From the NCBI RefSeq assembly GCF_040797425.1, contig NZ_JBFNEH010000001.1:69277-133276 (forward strand): a stretch of DNA of 64,000 nucleotides, given 5' to 3'. Below, piece after piece: positions 8,355 through 16,762 of this stretch. The notes below the pieces were generated by a model, which ran no database searches, was not told the DNA's origin, and saw only the letters and a list, made by a program, of their open reading frames with translations. The DNA comes from Symbiobacterium sp040797425 (lineage in GTDB: Bacteria; Bacillota; Sulfobacillia; Symbiobacteriales; Symbiobacteriaceae). Position 1 is the stretch's first letter. The number at the start of each line of letters is the position of its first letter. The position numbers and the translations under genes were made by a program.

Positions 8355-8978
8355 TTACCGGGAGTAGAACTCGACGATGAGCTGCTCCTGAACCGGCGCG
8401 TCGATCTCGTCACGATTGGGCAGGCGCAGAACCGTGCCCCGCATGGCCTCGGGATCGACCGAGAGCCAGGCCGGCACCGTGCGCGATGCGGCTGCGACGA
8501 CCTCCTTCAGCCGCTTGTGGTCGCGGGAGGACTCGCGCACAGCCACAACGTCGCCCTCACGCACCAGGTAAGAGGGGATGTTGACCTTGCGGCCGTTGAC
8601 CTCGATGTGGGAATGCTTCACGATCTGGCGGGCCTCCGCACGGCTGGCGGCAAAGCCCATCCGGTACACCACGTTGTCGAGCCGCCGCTCCAGGAGCTGC
8701 AGGAGCACCTCGCCCGTGACACCCTTCTTGCGGCTGGCCATCTCGAAGTACCGCTCGAACTGCCGCTCCAGCACGCCGTAGAACCGACGGGCCTTCTGCT
8801 TCTCACGCAGCTGCAGGGCGTACTCCGACTGCTTGCGCCGGGCCACGCCATGCTGACCGGGCGGGGTCGCCCGCTTCACAACGGGGCACTTGTCGCTGTA
8901 GCACTTCTCGCCCTTCAGGTAGAGCTTAACGCCCTCCCGCCGGCACAGCCGGCAGACGGCTCCAGTGTATCGCGCCAT
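8355..8978 (-). CDS. rpsD: 30S ribosomal protein S4
   Basis: 207 residues; primary 16S rRNA-binding protein with an S4 RNA-binding domain (RLDNVVYRMGFAASRAEARQ near 92-111). The N-terminus keeps four cysteines (9, 12, 26, 31), so this is the zinc-binding S4 form. It lies between rpsK and rpoA as in Clostridia and many other bacteria. Confidence 0.97.
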   Translation of the reverse strand: MARYTGAVCRLCRREGVKLYLKGEKCYSDKCPVVKRATPPGQHGVARRKQSEYALQLREKQKARRFYGVLERQFERYFEMASRKKGVTGEVLLQLLERRLDNVVYRMGFAASRAEARQIVKHSHIEVNGRKVNIPSYLVREGDVVAVRESSRDHKRLKEVVAAASRTVPAWLSVDPEAMRGTVLRLPNRDEIDAPVQEQLIVEFYSR

Positions 8979-9001
8979 GTCTTGCTACTTCCCTCCTGTT
9001 C

Positions 9002-9391
9002 CTACACCCGGCGCCGCTTCGGCGGACGGCAGCCATTGTGCGGGATCGGGGTCACGTCCTTGATCGTCGTGACCTCCAGGCCAGCGGCCTGCAGCTGGCG
9101 GATGGCCGCCTCACGGCCCGACCCCGGCCCCTTCACCAGGACCTCGACCTCGCGCACGCCGTGCTCCATCGCGTCCTTGGCCGCCTTCTCGGCCGCCATC
9201 TGCGCAGCGAACGGCGTGGACTTCCGCGAGCCCTTGAAGCCCATCGAGCCGGAGGTCGCCCAGGCGAGGGCGTTCCCCTGCATGTCGGTGATCGTTACGA
9301 TGGTATTGTTAAAAGTAGAACGGATGTGGGCCACGCCCTTGTCGACGTGCTTCCGCTCCTTCCGCTTGGTACGAACGGCACGCTTTGCCAT
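9002..9391 (-). CDS. rpsK: 30S ribosomal protein S11
   Basis: 129 residues; platform protein of the 30S subunit. The conserved segments AHIRSTFNNTIVTITDMQGN, SGSMGFKGSRKSTPFAAQ and the C-terminal PIPHNGCRPPKRRRV are all present. Nineteen bases downstream of rpsM in the alpha operon. Confidence 0.97.
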   Translation of the reverse strand: MAKRAVRTKRKERKHVDKGVAHIRSTFNNTIVTITDMQGNALAWATSGSMGFKGSRKSTPFAAQMAAEKAAKDAMEHGVREVEVLVKGPGSGREAAIRQLQAAGLEVTTIKDVTPIPHNGCRPPKRRRV

Positions 9392-9409
9392 TTAGCCGTG
9401 TCCCTCCCT

Positions 9410-9787
9410 TTACTTGCCGGCCTTCTTCTTGCCGGCGACCGTGCGCCGCGGGCCCTTCCGGGTCCGGGCGTTCGTCTTGGTGCGCTGGCCGCGCACCGGC
9501 AGGCCACGGCGGTGCCGCAGGCCACGATAGCAGCCGATCTCGATCAGCCGCTTGATGTTCATCTGCACTTCACGCTGCAGGTCGCCCTCGACCTTGTACT
9601 CGTGGTCGATGACCTCGCGAAGCTTGGCCACCTGCTCTTCGGTCAGGTCGCGGACGCGGATGTTCGGATCGATACCCGTCTTCTGCAGGATCTCACGGGA
9701 AAGCGACCAGCCGATGCCGTAGATGTACGGCAAGGCAGCCTCAATGCGCTTGTCACGGGGCAGGTCCACACCTGCGATACGCGCCAT
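9410..9787 (-). CDS. rpsM: 30S ribosomal protein S13
   Basis: 125 residues; head protein contacting the P-site tRNA. It starts MARIAGVDLPRDKRIEAAL, has the helix-two-turn-helix segment YIYGIG, and ends with the basic tail containing RGLPVRGQRTKTNARTRKG. It is separated from rpmJ by an unusually long spacer. Confidence 0.97.
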   Translation of the reverse strand: MARIAGVDLPRDKRIEAALPYIYGIGWSLSREILQKTGIDPNIRVRDLTEEQVAKLREVIDHEYKVEGDLQREVQMNIKRLIEIGCYRGLRHRRGLPVRGQRTKTNARTRKGPRRTVAGKKKAGK

Positions 9788-10100
9788 TGTCCTGAAAAAC
9801 CCTCCTCAAATCGGAAACACGAAGTTGAAAGAAAATGCACGACCCGTCCCGGAGCGACGACGCCGCAGGAAAAGTGGCGAGGGAAGAGGGACCTCGGCCA
9901 CCAGCCGCTCCCTGACGGCGAGGCCGCCGGGTTCCAGCCCGGTTTTTGCACGCCTCCCGGCAGTGTCCGAACCTCGAGCCCATGCGGAAATGCCGGTGCT
10001 CCCCCTTACGTCCGCAAGAGGTGCGCCAGCCCAAGACAGGCAAAAACTTCACTGGTCTGCGGGGCCGCCGTACGGTTAGCGAAGCGCACGCCTCCGTACC
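9788..10100. other. 313-base spacer between rpmJ and rpsM
   Basis: No ribosomal gene or RNA is recognisable. On the plus strand a short stem (CCGGG/CCCGG, about 9929-9944) is followed by TTTTT, which would resemble an antisense-direction terminator. No good minus-strand promoter was identified, though the spacer is long enough to hold one for rpsM-rplQ. Confidence 0.4.
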
Positions 10101-10214
10101 CTACCCCTGCTTCTGCTTGTGCTTCGGGTTCTCGCAGATCACCATCACGTGACCGTGCCGCTTGATGATCTTGCACTTCTCGCAGATCGGCTTCACCGAC
10201 GGGCGAACCTTCAC
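10101..10214 (-). CDS. rpmJ: 50S ribosomal protein L36 (zinc form)
   Basis: 37 residues, the invariant length of L36. It starts MKVRPSVKPICEKCKIIKR and keeps the zinc ligands Cys11, Cys14, Cys27 and His32. GTG start, with AGGAGGGG six bases upstream. Lies between infA and rpsM as in most Firmicutes. Confidence 0.95.
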   Translation of the reverse strand: MKVRPSVKPICEKCKIIKRHGHVMVICENPKHKQKQG

Positions 10215-10333
10215 GAGCAGCCCCTCCTCTCTTTACGCGCTCGCTCTGGCCGTGTGCGGTCCATGTCAAGCGCAGGGATGCAGACCAAAAAGGAAAAAGG
10301 AAAAGTCGGTTAACCGGCCTTCCGTGGGCCGAT

Positions 10334-10552
10334 CTATTTATACCGGTATACGATTCTACCACGAGTGAGGTCGTAAGGCGACAGTTCCACCGTCACCCGG
10401 TCGCCTGGAAGGATCCGGATGAAGTTCATGCGAATCTTGCCGGACACGTGGGCGAGCACCTGGTGTCCGTTGGCCAGCTTCACCCGGAACATGGCGTTGG
10501 GCAGTGGCTCCACAACGGTGCCCTCAACCTCGATCACATCGTCCTTGGACAT
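10334..10552 (-). CDS. infA: translation initiation factor IF-1
   Basis: 72 residues, an S1-like OB fold that occupies the 30S A site during initiation. Starts MSKDDVIEVEGTVVEPLPNA and has the VSGKIRMNFIRILPGDRVTV core and the SPYDLTRGRIVYRYK end. Eighteen to twenty bases downstream of the KOW gene. Confidence 0.97.
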   Translation of the reverse strand: MSKDDVIEVEGTVVEPLPNAMFRVKLANGHQVLAHVSGKIRMNFIRILPGDRVTVELSPYDLTRGRIVYRYK

Positions 10553-10571
10553 ACGCGGATATCATCCCTCC

Positions 10572-10853
10572 TCACAGGCTCTCCCCAGGAATTTCGTCCA
10601 GGACCTTCGCGATCTCTTCGTCGGTGACCTTGGCGCCTCGTTCCAGTCGGAGAGCCAGGGAGGGATCCGCCCAACCAAGCACCTCCAGGTGCCGCCGATT
10701 CTTGTGCTTCGGGCGGGCCACCGTCCGCCGCCCACCGTTGGCCACCGCGACGAACCGCTCGTCCAGCACTCGCACCACGACGTATAAGGATCCCAGGTCG
10801 CGTCCGGCCAGAGATCGCACAATGGCGCCGGGCCTTAGACCCGGTTGGTCCAC
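10572..10853 (-). CDS. KOW-domain RNA-binding protein (L14e/L6e/L27e-like)
   Basis: 93 residues. The N-terminal KOW-type beta unit is visible as LRPGAIVRSLAGRDLGSLYV near residues 6-25, followed by ARPKHKNRRHLEVL and a short acidic helix (TDEEIAKVLDEI). Proteins of this family sit between map and infA in many Clostridia and related bacteria and are thought to bind ribosomal RNA; their exact role is not established. GTG start chosen because GGAGG precedes it by about nine bases and the upstream in-frame sequence runs through the promoter into map. Confidence 0.82.
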   Translation of the reverse strand: MDQPGLRPGAIVRSLAGRDLGSLYVVVRVLDERFVAVANGGRRTVARPKHKNRRHLEVLGWADPSLALRLERGAKVTDEEIAKVLDEIPGESL

Positions 10854-10913
10854 CGACGTGCACCTCCGTATTCCCAAGCGAAAGTGGGTTCGCACGCAGA
10901 GAGCAATATCATT

Positions 10914-10922
10914 ATTATAGCA
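10914..10922 (-). promoter_or_regulatory. extended -10 promoter before the KOW gene
   Basis: The minus strand reads TGCTATAAT, a perfect extended -10 element, in an AT-rich island between map and the KOW gene; no good -35 is present. It would start a transcript for KOW-infA-rpmJ and possibly the alpha operon. Confidence 0.6.
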
Positions 10923-10942
10923 CGAAACCGGGAAACTATTCC

Positions 10943-11689
10943 TCACGGCTTGGTGAGAATCTCCGGGCCGTTCTCCGTGATCGCCACCGTGTGCTCGAAG
11001 TGTGCCGAGTAGCTGCCGTCGGCTGTCACCGCGGTCCACCCGTCGTCGAGCACCCGCACCTCCCAGGTGCCCACGTTCACCATCGGCTCGATGGCCAGCA
11101 CCATCCCGGGGCGCAGCAGCACGCCGGTGCCAGGCTGGCCGTAGTTGGGAACCGGGGGGTCCTCGTGCATCCGCGCCCCCACGCCGTGGCCCACAAAGTC
11201 GCGAACAACGCTGAAGCCCTGGGACTCTACGTACGACTGCACCGCGTGGCCCACGTCTCCCAGCCGATTGCCAGGATAACACCGGGCAATCGCTTTTTCA
11301 AGCGCGATTCGTGTGACTTCCAGCAGCCTGGCGGCCTCCGGCGACACCTTCCCGACGGGGTGCGTGTACGCCGAGTCGCCTACCCAGCCGCCGTAGGTCA
11401 CCCCGAGGTCGATGGCGATGATATCGCCCTCCGCAAGCTTCCGGTCCCCGGGGATCCCGTGGACCACCACCTCGTTGACCGAGGCGCAGATCGACGCCGG
11501 GTAGCCGTGGTAACCCTTGAAGGTCGGAATGCCGCCGGCCTGGCGGATCAGCCGCTCGGCGAGGGCGTCGAGCTCCCGGGTGGTGATTCCCGGCTCGATC
11601 ACCCGCGCCAGCTCCTGGTGCACCTGCCAGACGATCAGCCCGGCCTCCTTCATCTGCTGGATCTCGCGGGTCGTCTTGCGGATGATCAT
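10943..11689 (-). CDS. map: methionine aminopeptidase, type I
   Basis: 248 residues; removes the N-terminal Met from nascent proteins. The five metal ligands can be read: Asp in AIDLGVTYGGW, Asp in VGDSAYT, His in GHGVGARMHEDP, Glu in AIEPMV and Glu in FEHTV. The His in KGYHGYPAS is the substrate-binding residue. No N-terminal extension, so type Ia. Its start overlaps the adk stop by 4 bases. Confidence 0.96.
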   Translation of the reverse strand: MIIRKTTREIQQMKEAGLIVWQVHQELARVIEPGITTRELDALAERLIRQAGGIPTFKGYHGYPASICASVNEVVVHGIPGDRKLAEGDIIAIDLGVTYGGWVGDSAYTHPVGKVSPEAARLLEVTRIALEKAIARCYPGNRLGDVGHAVQSYVESQGFSVVRDFVGHGVGARMHEDPPVPNYGQPGTGVLLRPGMVLAIEPMVNVGTWEVRVLDDGWTAVTADGSYSAHFEHTVAITENGPEILTKP

Positions 11690-12336
11690 CGGTTGCCCTT
11701 GACGGCCTCCTTGATGTCTGCCGTGACCTTCTCCATCGGCTGATCGCCGTTTACGGTCCTCACCAGCCCCTGTTCGGCGTAGAACTGAAGCAGCGGCGCG
11801 GTCTGGTTGTGGTAGAGGCTCAGCCGCACGGCCACCTTCTCCGCCTGGTCGTCGCTGCGCTGGTACAGCTCACCGCCGCACCGGTCACAAACGCCCTCAC
11901 GGGACGGGGGATTGTACTTCACGTGGTAGGTAGCGCCACAGGAGCGACAGACCCGCCGCCCCACGGCGCGGTCCACCAGCAGTTCGTCCGGGACGGCGAT
12001 GTTGATCACGGCGTCGAGCGTGAGCCCCAGGTCGGCCAGCATCCCCTCCAGTGCACGGGCCTGGTCGGGGGTACGGGGGTAGCCATCCAGGATGAAGCCT
12101 TTCACGCAGTCGGGCTGCGCCAGCCGTTCCTTGACCATTGCGTTGGTGACGTCGTCGGGAACGTACTTGCCGGCGTCGACGTACTCCTTGGCCAGCTTGC
12201 CCAGAGGCGTCCCCTGCTGCATGTTGGCCCGGAAGATGTCGCCGGTCGAGATGTGCGGAATGACCTCCTGCTCGGCCAGCCTTGCAGCCTGCGTGCCCTT
12301 GCCGGCACCTGGAGGTCCCATCAGGATAATGTGCAT
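11686..12336 (-). CDS. adk: adenylate kinase
   Basis: 216 residues. P-loop GPPGAGKGTQ at residues 7-16, the NMP-binding site STGDIFRANMQQGTPLG, and a LID domain with a four-cysteine zinc site (CRSC near 130 and CDRC near 150), as in Gram-positive long-form enzymes. The ATG at 12336 is chosen because GGAGGAGAGGG precedes it; the open sequence upstream is a GC-rich hairpin. Overlaps map by 4 bases. Confidence 0.96.
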   Translation of the reverse strand: MHIILMGPPGAGKGTQAARLAEQEVIPHISTGDIFRANMQQGTPLGKLAKEYVDAGKYVPDDVTNAMVKERLAQPDCVKGFILDGYPRTPDQARALEGMLADLGLTLDAVINIAVPDELLVDRAVGRRVCRSCGATYHVKYNPPSREGVCDRCGGELYQRSDDQAEKVAVRLSLYHNQTAPLLQFYAEQGLVRTVNGDQPMEKVTADIKEAVKGNR

Positions 12337-12448
12337 CCGTTCCCTCTCCTCCTCAGAGCCCCCTGCGGGCGGGTCCGCGCCGCCCCCGCAGGTCCGCCCC
12401 GCACCCCGGGGGCCGGGTGGGCCGGGGGACGGCATCGGCCGTACCCGC

Positions 12449-12487
12449 GAGGACCGGTTCCGTCCCCTGCGGGACGGCCCGGTCCTC
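12449..12487 (-). other. strong stem-loop between secY and adk
   Basis: Arms GAGGACCGG and CCGGTCCTC enclose a second complementary pair (CCGTCCC/GGGACGG), making a long near-perfect hairpin 18 bases after the secY stop. No T tract follows, so it is more likely an mRNA stability or processing element than a terminator. Confidence 0.5.
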
Positions 12488-12504
12488 TGCGCGTCAACAC
12501 GTAC

Positions 12505-13779
12505 CTAGGTGCGCATGAATCCCTGGTAGTGCCGCATGACCAGCTGGGCCTCGAGCTGCTTGGCGGTCTCCAGCGCCACGCTGACGACGATGAGCAGCGA
12601 GGAGCCGCCGATGTACGCGTTCTGGACGCCCAGCAGACCGATCAGGGTAATCGGCAGGATGGTGACGGCCGCCAGGAACAGACCACCCACCAGGGTGAGC
12701 CGGTTGGAGATCCGCTCCAGGTACTCGGCGGTGGGCTTGCCCGGGCGGTAGCCCGGGATGAACCCGCCGTTCTTCTTGATGTTATCGGCGACGGTCTCCG
12801 GGTTGAAGGTAATCGCCGTGTAGAAGTACGTGAAGAAGATGATCAGCAACGCGTTGATCAGCATGAACCAGGCAGAGCGCGTATCAAAGTACTTCCCCAC
12901 AAACATGGCGAACTTCGAGTACGGGACGAACTGTGCGATCGTAATGGGGAGGTACATCAGCGACGAGGCGAAGATCAGCGGGATCACGCCGGCCTGGTTG
13001 ATGCGGATGGGCAGGTGAGTCCGCTGCCCGCCCATCACACGCCTGCCGACGACACGCTTCGCGTACTCCACCGGAATCTTCCGTACGCCTTCGTTGATAA
13101 TCACCACGAAGACAACCATGAGGAGGGCGATCACAGCCACGCCCAGAGGCTGGAAGATGTTGTGCTGGCCGGCCTGAAGCAGTTGGATCTCGCTGCCAAT
13201 GGAGTAAGGCAGCCGGGTGACGATGTTTGCGAAAATGATCAGCGAGATGCCATTGCCGATGCCCTTCTCCGTGATCTCCTCGCCGATCCACATCACGAGG
13301 GCGGTGCCCGCCGTCAGGCTCACCATGATCACGAAGAGGGTGGTCCAGTTGTTGTGGAGGAAGGCGCCAGAGTTCTTCAGGGCGTAACCGATGCCGAAGG
13401 CCTGCACGAGGCCCAGCACCACCGCACCGTAGCGCGTGTACTGCTGGATCTTCTTCCGGCCTTCCTCGCCCTCCTTCTGCAGCTCCTCCAGCCGCGGGAT
13501 CACGACGGTGAGCAGCTGCATGATGATGGACGAGTTGATGTACGGGGTCACGCCCATCGCGACGATCGCGAACTTGGAGAAGGCGCCGCCTGCGAAGATG
13601 TCAAAGAACTGGAAAAGGCCGCCCGCTCCGAACACTCTCGCAAGCTGATCCAGGTCCACCCCAGGGACGGGAATATGCGCGCAGATCCGAATGAGCACGA
13701 GCATGCCGATGGTGAAGAGCAGGCGCTTCCTCAGGCCCGGCAGCCGCAGCGAACTGCGCAGCGTCTCCAGCATCCTCAT
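12505..13779 (-). CDS. secY: preprotein translocase subunit SecY
   Basis: 424 residues; the ten-helix channel of the Sec translocon. Recognised by the N-terminal RKRLLFTIGMLVLIRICAHI, plug region, ALGVTPYINSSIIMQLL-like TM2 segment and the loop GTALVMWIGEEITEKGIGNG. Cytoplasmic loop residues near PVEYAKRVVGRR match SecA/ribosome contact sites. Follows rplO by five bases at the end of the spc operon. Confidence 0.97.
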   Translation of the reverse strand: MRMLETLRSSLRLPGLRKRLLFTIGMLVLIRICAHIPVPGVDLDQLARVFGAGGLFQFFDIFAGGAFSKFAIVAMGVTPYINSSIIMQLLTVVIPRLEELQKEGEEGRKKIQQYTRYGAVVLGLVQAFGIGYALKNSGAFLHNNWTTLFVIMVSLTAGTALVMWIGEEITEKGIGNGISLIIFANIVTRLPYSIGSEIQLLQAGQHNIFQPLGVAVIALLMVVFVVIINEGVRKIPVEYAKRVVGRRVMGGQRTHLPIRINQAGVIPLIFASSLMYLPITIAQFVPYSKFAMFVGKYFDTRSAWFMLINALLIIFFTYFYTAITFNPETVADNIKKNGGFIPGYRPGKPTAEYLERISNRLTLVGGLFLAAVTILPITLIGLLGVQNAYIGGSSLLIVVSVALETAKQLEAQLVMRHYQGFMRT

Positions 13780-13784
13780 GGCTG

Positions 13785-14252
13785 TTACTTCACCTCTTCG
13801 GTGGCTTCTCCGATAACCTCAACCTTTCCGCCCGCGGCCTCGATCTTCTGCCTTGCGGACTCGCTCACCGCGTGGGCCCGCACGGTCAGGGCCTTGGTGA
13901 GCTCGCCCGTGCCCAGGATCTTGACGCCCTTCACCGCACCCTTGCAGACTCGGCTCTCATGCAGCAGTTCCGGAGTAACGACAGTGCCCGACTCGAACCG
14001 CTCGAGGTCGGCGACGTTGACCACCTGGTACGTAACCTTGAACGGTGCGTTGGAGAAGCCCCGCTTGGGCAGCCGCCGCATCAGCGGCATCTGGCCGCCT
14101 TCGAAGCCCGGGCGGACGCCGCCGCCAGAGCGGGCGTTCTGGCCCTTGTGGCCCCTTCCGGCGGTCTTCCCGAGGCCGGAACCGATGCCGCGGCCCTTGC
14201 GCTTGCGCTCCTGGCGGGCACCGGGGTTCGGAGCCAGCTCATGCAGTTTCAT
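13785..14252 (-). CDS. rplO: 50S ribosomal protein L15
   Basis: 155 residues. The N-terminal extension GSGLGKTAGRGHKGQNARSG and FEGGQMPLMRRLPKRGF are L15 signatures, followed by the globular domain with AAGGKVEVIGEA. Immediately precedes secY. Confidence 0.97.
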   Translation of the reverse strand: MKLHELAPNPGARQERKRKGRGIGSGLGKTAGRGHKGQNARSGGGVRPGFEGGQMPLMRRLPKRGFSNAPFKVTYQVVNVADLERFESGTVVTPELLHESRVCKGAVKGVKILGTGELTKALTVRAHAVSESARQKIEAAGGKVEVIGEATEEVK

Positions 14253-14336
14253 CCGATGTCACCTCAGTTCGTCTGGGCTATCACAGGGGGCGCCGGCACG
14301 GACCGGCGCCGTCCGCGTTCTGGTCTTCGTGTGGCC

Positions 14337-14528
14337 CTAGCCCTCCTGCACCTCAACCATGTGCGCCACGCGGGCGATCATGCCGCGCACGGCGGGGTTG
14401 TCGGGCCGCTCCACCGTCTTGTTCAGCTTGGTCAGGCCCAGGGACTTGCAGGTGGCGACCACCTGCTTGTTCCGCCCGGCCAGGCCGCGCTTCAGCGTGA
14501 TCTTCAACGTGCCAGCCATGGTCTCCAC
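14337..14528 (-). CDS. rpmD: 50S ribosomal protein L30
   Basis: 63 residues, typical of bacterial L30. The motif LKITLKRGLAGRNKQVVATC and the helix LGLTKLNKTVERPDNPAVRG are diagnostic. Its start lies six bases after rpsE, and an 84-base gap separates it from rplO. Confidence 0.96.
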   Translation of the reverse strand: METMAGTLKITLKRGLAGRNKQVVATCKSLGLTKLNKTVERPDNPAVRGMIARVAHMVEVQEG

Positions 14529-14534
14529 CCTCCT

Positions 14535-15035
14535 CTAGCCGAGGATCTCCTCAACAGCCTTGCCGCGCAGCTTCGCGACTTCCTCCGCGCTCTTGAGCTG
14601 CTTCAGGCCTTCGATCGTGGCGAGTACCTGGTTGGCCGCGTTGTTGGAGCCCAGGCTCTTGGTGAGGATGTCCCGCACACCGGCGGCCTCCAGCACCGCA
14701 CGAACGGCACCGCCGGCGATCACGCCGGTACCGGGAGAGGCAGGCTTCAGCAGCACCTTGCCGGCGCCGAACTCACCGATGACCTCGTGAGGGATGGTCG
14801 TGCCCTTCAGGGGCACCGTGATCATGTGCTTCTTCGCGTCCTCGGTGCCCTTGCGCACGGCCTCGGGAATCTCGGCCGCCTTGCCCAGGCCGGCGCCCAC
14901 GCGCCCGTTGCCGTCGCCAACGACCATCACGGCGGAGAAGCTCATGCGCCGGCCGCCCTTCACGGTCTTCGCGACGCGCCGGAGGTCGACCATTTTCTCC
15001 TTCAGTTCGGGCTGATTGCTCTCGTTGCGAGCCAC
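14535..15035 (-). CDS. rpsE: 30S ribosomal protein S5
   Basis: 166 residues, the usual length. The double-stranded RNA-binding-like N-terminal domain shows VVGDGNGRVGAGLGKAAE, and the C-terminal domain has LLKPASPGTGVIAGGAVRAV. The GTG at 15035 is chosen: it gives the standard length and follows GGGAGGGAAAC, while the longer frame would start inside rplR. Confidence 0.96.
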   Translation of the reverse strand: MARNESNQPELKEKMVDLRRVAKTVKGGRRMSFSAVMVVGDGNGRVGAGLGKAAEIPEAVRKGTEDAKKHMITVPLKGTTIPHEVIGEFGAGKVLLKPASPGTGVIAGGAVRAVLEAAGVRDILTKSLGSNNAANQVLATIEGLKQLKSAEEVAKLRGKAVEEILG

Positions 15036-15057
15036 GTTCGTGTTTCCCTCCCTCGAC

Positions 15058-15432
15058 TTAGAACTCCAGGCCGGCTTCGCGGGCGGCCTCAGCGAGGGCG
15101 GCGACGCGGCCGTGGTAGAGGTACCCGGCACGGTCGAAGACCACCTTCGTCACGCCTGCCGCCAGTGCACGCTTGGCGATCACTTCGCCCACAATCGCAG
15201 CGGCAGCCTTGTTGCCGCCGCTGGCGCCCTGCAGCCGGGCCTTGACCTCGGGGTCGAGGGTCGAGGCGGAAACCAGCGTCCGGCCGACCGTGTCGTCAAT
15301 CACCTGGGCATAGATGTTCTGGTTCGAACGGAAGACATTAAGCCGCGGCCGCTCGGGCGTGCCGTGGACGGTCTTCCGCACCCGCAGCTGGCGCACCCGG
15401 CGCGCCTTGTTGCGATCCTGCTTGATGATCAT
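15058..15432 (-). CDS. rplR: 50S ribosomal protein L18
   Basis: 124 residues; binds 5S rRNA. The basic N-terminus RNKARRVRQLRVRKTVHGTP, the RPRLNVFRSNQNIYAQVIDD core and the C-terminal FDRAGYLYHGRVAALAEAAR are all family hallmarks. Confidence 0.97.
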   Translation of the reverse strand: MIIKQDRNKARRVRQLRVRKTVHGTPERPRLNVFRSNQNIYAQVIDDTVGRTLVSASTLDPEVKARLQGASGGNKAAAAIVGEVIAKRALAAGVTKVVFDRAGYLYHGRVAALAEAAREAGLEF

Positions 15433-15446
15433 CCTCGGTCACCCCC

Positions 15447-15986
15447 CTACTTCTTACCGGTCTTGCCTTCCTTGCGCCGGATGTGCTCGCCGACGTACTT
15501 AATGCCCTTGCCGAGATACGGCTCGGGCGGCCGGACGGCCCGGATGTTGGCCGCAATCTGGCCGACCAGTTCCTTGTCGATACCAGACACGATGATCTGG
15601 TTGGGGGCCGGGACCTGGAACTCAATCCCCTGCGGCGGGTTGAACACCACCGGGTGCGAGTAGCCGACCGTCAGGGTGAGCGTCTGGCCGGTCTTGGCGG
15701 CACGGTAGCCCGTACCGACCAGTTCCAGCGCTTTCGAATAGCCCTTGGTGACACCCTCCACCATGTTGGCGATCAGGGTGCGGGTCAGGCCATGCAGCGC
15801 CTTGTGCTCCCGCTCATCGGAAGGACGGGACACGTGGAGGGCGCCGTTTTCGATCGAAATGCTCATGTCGGGGTGGAACTTGCGGGTGAGCTCACCCTTG
15901 GGCCCCTTCACGCGCACGACGGAGCCGTCGATGGTGACCTCCACCCCCGCGGGAATCGGAATCGGAGTCCGACCAATGCGAGACAC
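15447..15986 (-). CDS. rplF: 50S ribosomal protein L6
   Basis: 179 residues with the two repeated L6 domains. MSRIGRTPIPIPAGVEV opens the protein, and GYSKALELVGTGYRAAKTG and PEPYLGKGIKYVGEHIRRKE mark the second domain that contacts 23S rRNA near the sarcin-ricin loop. Confidence 0.97.
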   Translation of the reverse strand: MSRIGRTPIPIPAGVEVTIDGSVVRVKGPKGELTRKFHPDMSISIENGALHVSRPSDEREHKALHGLTRTLIANMVEGVTKGYSKALELVGTGYRAAKTGQTLTLTVGYSHPVVFNPPQGIEFQVPAPNQIIVSGIDKELVGQIAANIRAVRPPEPYLGKGIKYVGEHIRRKEGKTGKK

Positions 15987-16002
15987 GGCAGCACCTCCTT
16001 CC

Positions 16003-16401
16003 TTACCAGATGTAGCAGAGAACCTCGCCGCCGACGCCTTCCCGGCGGGCCTGCTTGTCGGTCATGACGCCCTTGGAAGTCGACAGGATGGCGATGCCGA
16101 GGCCACCCAACACGCGCGGGATCTGATCCCGCTTGGCGTATACCCGCAGGCCGGGCCGGGAAATGCGCCGCAGACCCGAAATGACCCTCGTCTTATTGGG
16201 ACCGTACTTCAGGTAGATCCGAATCGTGCCCTGGTGGCCGTTGTCGATCCACTCGAAGTCACGGATAAAGCCTTCGTCCTTCAGAATTTGCACGATAGCC
16301 CGCTTCATCTTCGACCCGGGAACGTCGACACGGTCGTGGTAGGCCGTGGTGGCGTTCCGGATTCGGGTCAGCAGGTCGGCAATCGGATCGGAGACGACCA
16401 T
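16003..16401 (-). CDS. rpsH: 30S ribosomal protein S8
   Basis: 132 residues; central-domain 16S rRNA-binding protein and, in other bacteria, a translational repressor of the spc operon. DPIADLLTRIRNATTAYHD near the N-terminus and the C-terminal LGGLGIAILSTSKGVMTDKQ identify it. A 163-base spacer separates it from the S14 gene upstream. Confidence 0.97.
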   Translation of the reverse strand: MVVSDPIADLLTRIRNATTAYHDRVDVPGSKMKRAIVQILKDEGFIRDFEWIDNGHQGTIRIYLKYGPNKTRVISGLRRISRPGLRVYAKRDQIPRVLGGLGIAILSTSKGVMTDKQARREGVGGEVLCYIW

Positions 16402-16564
16402 GTATGTTTCCTCCTTTCAAGATCGGACGGTTGGAGCCAGATCTGCGAGGGAACGCCCCTCGCACCGCCGGCGTGGAGGTTGCGTGCTCGCCGGCTGAAT
16501 CCACCGGGCCTCCGTGGCTCACCAGGGCGGCGCCGGTGCCCGGCTCCCCTGCCCGATTCTCCTC

Positions 16565-16750
16565 CTACCAGCTGGCCTTGCGGATGCCGGGGATCTGACC
16601 CTCGTGCGCCAACTTCCGGAAGCAGTGACGGCAGATGCCGAACTTCCGCATGTAGGCGCGGGGACGGCCGCAGAGCTTGCAGCGGTGGTACGAGCGAACG
16701 GCGTACTTCTGCGGGCGAGCCGCCTTGACCTTCAGCGAAGTCTTTGCCAC
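16565..16750 (-). CDS. rpsZ: 30S ribosomal protein S14, zinc type
   Basis: 61 residues. This is the short S14 form with a CxxC...CxxC zinc ribbon (CKLC near 24 and CRHC near 40), found in most Firmicutes and thermophiles. It ends in the conserved HEGQIPGIRKASW. Confidence 0.96.
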   Translation of the reverse strand: MAKTSLKVKAARPQKYAVRSYHRCKLCGRPRAYMRKFGICRHCFRKLAHEGQIPGIRKASW

Positions 16751-16762
16751 TCTCGTCCCTCC

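Noticed and set aside
9929..9948. Plus-strand terminator in the rpmJ-rpsM spacer
   Set aside because: Only a 5-bp stem before TTTTT and no plus-strand gene upstream to terminate.
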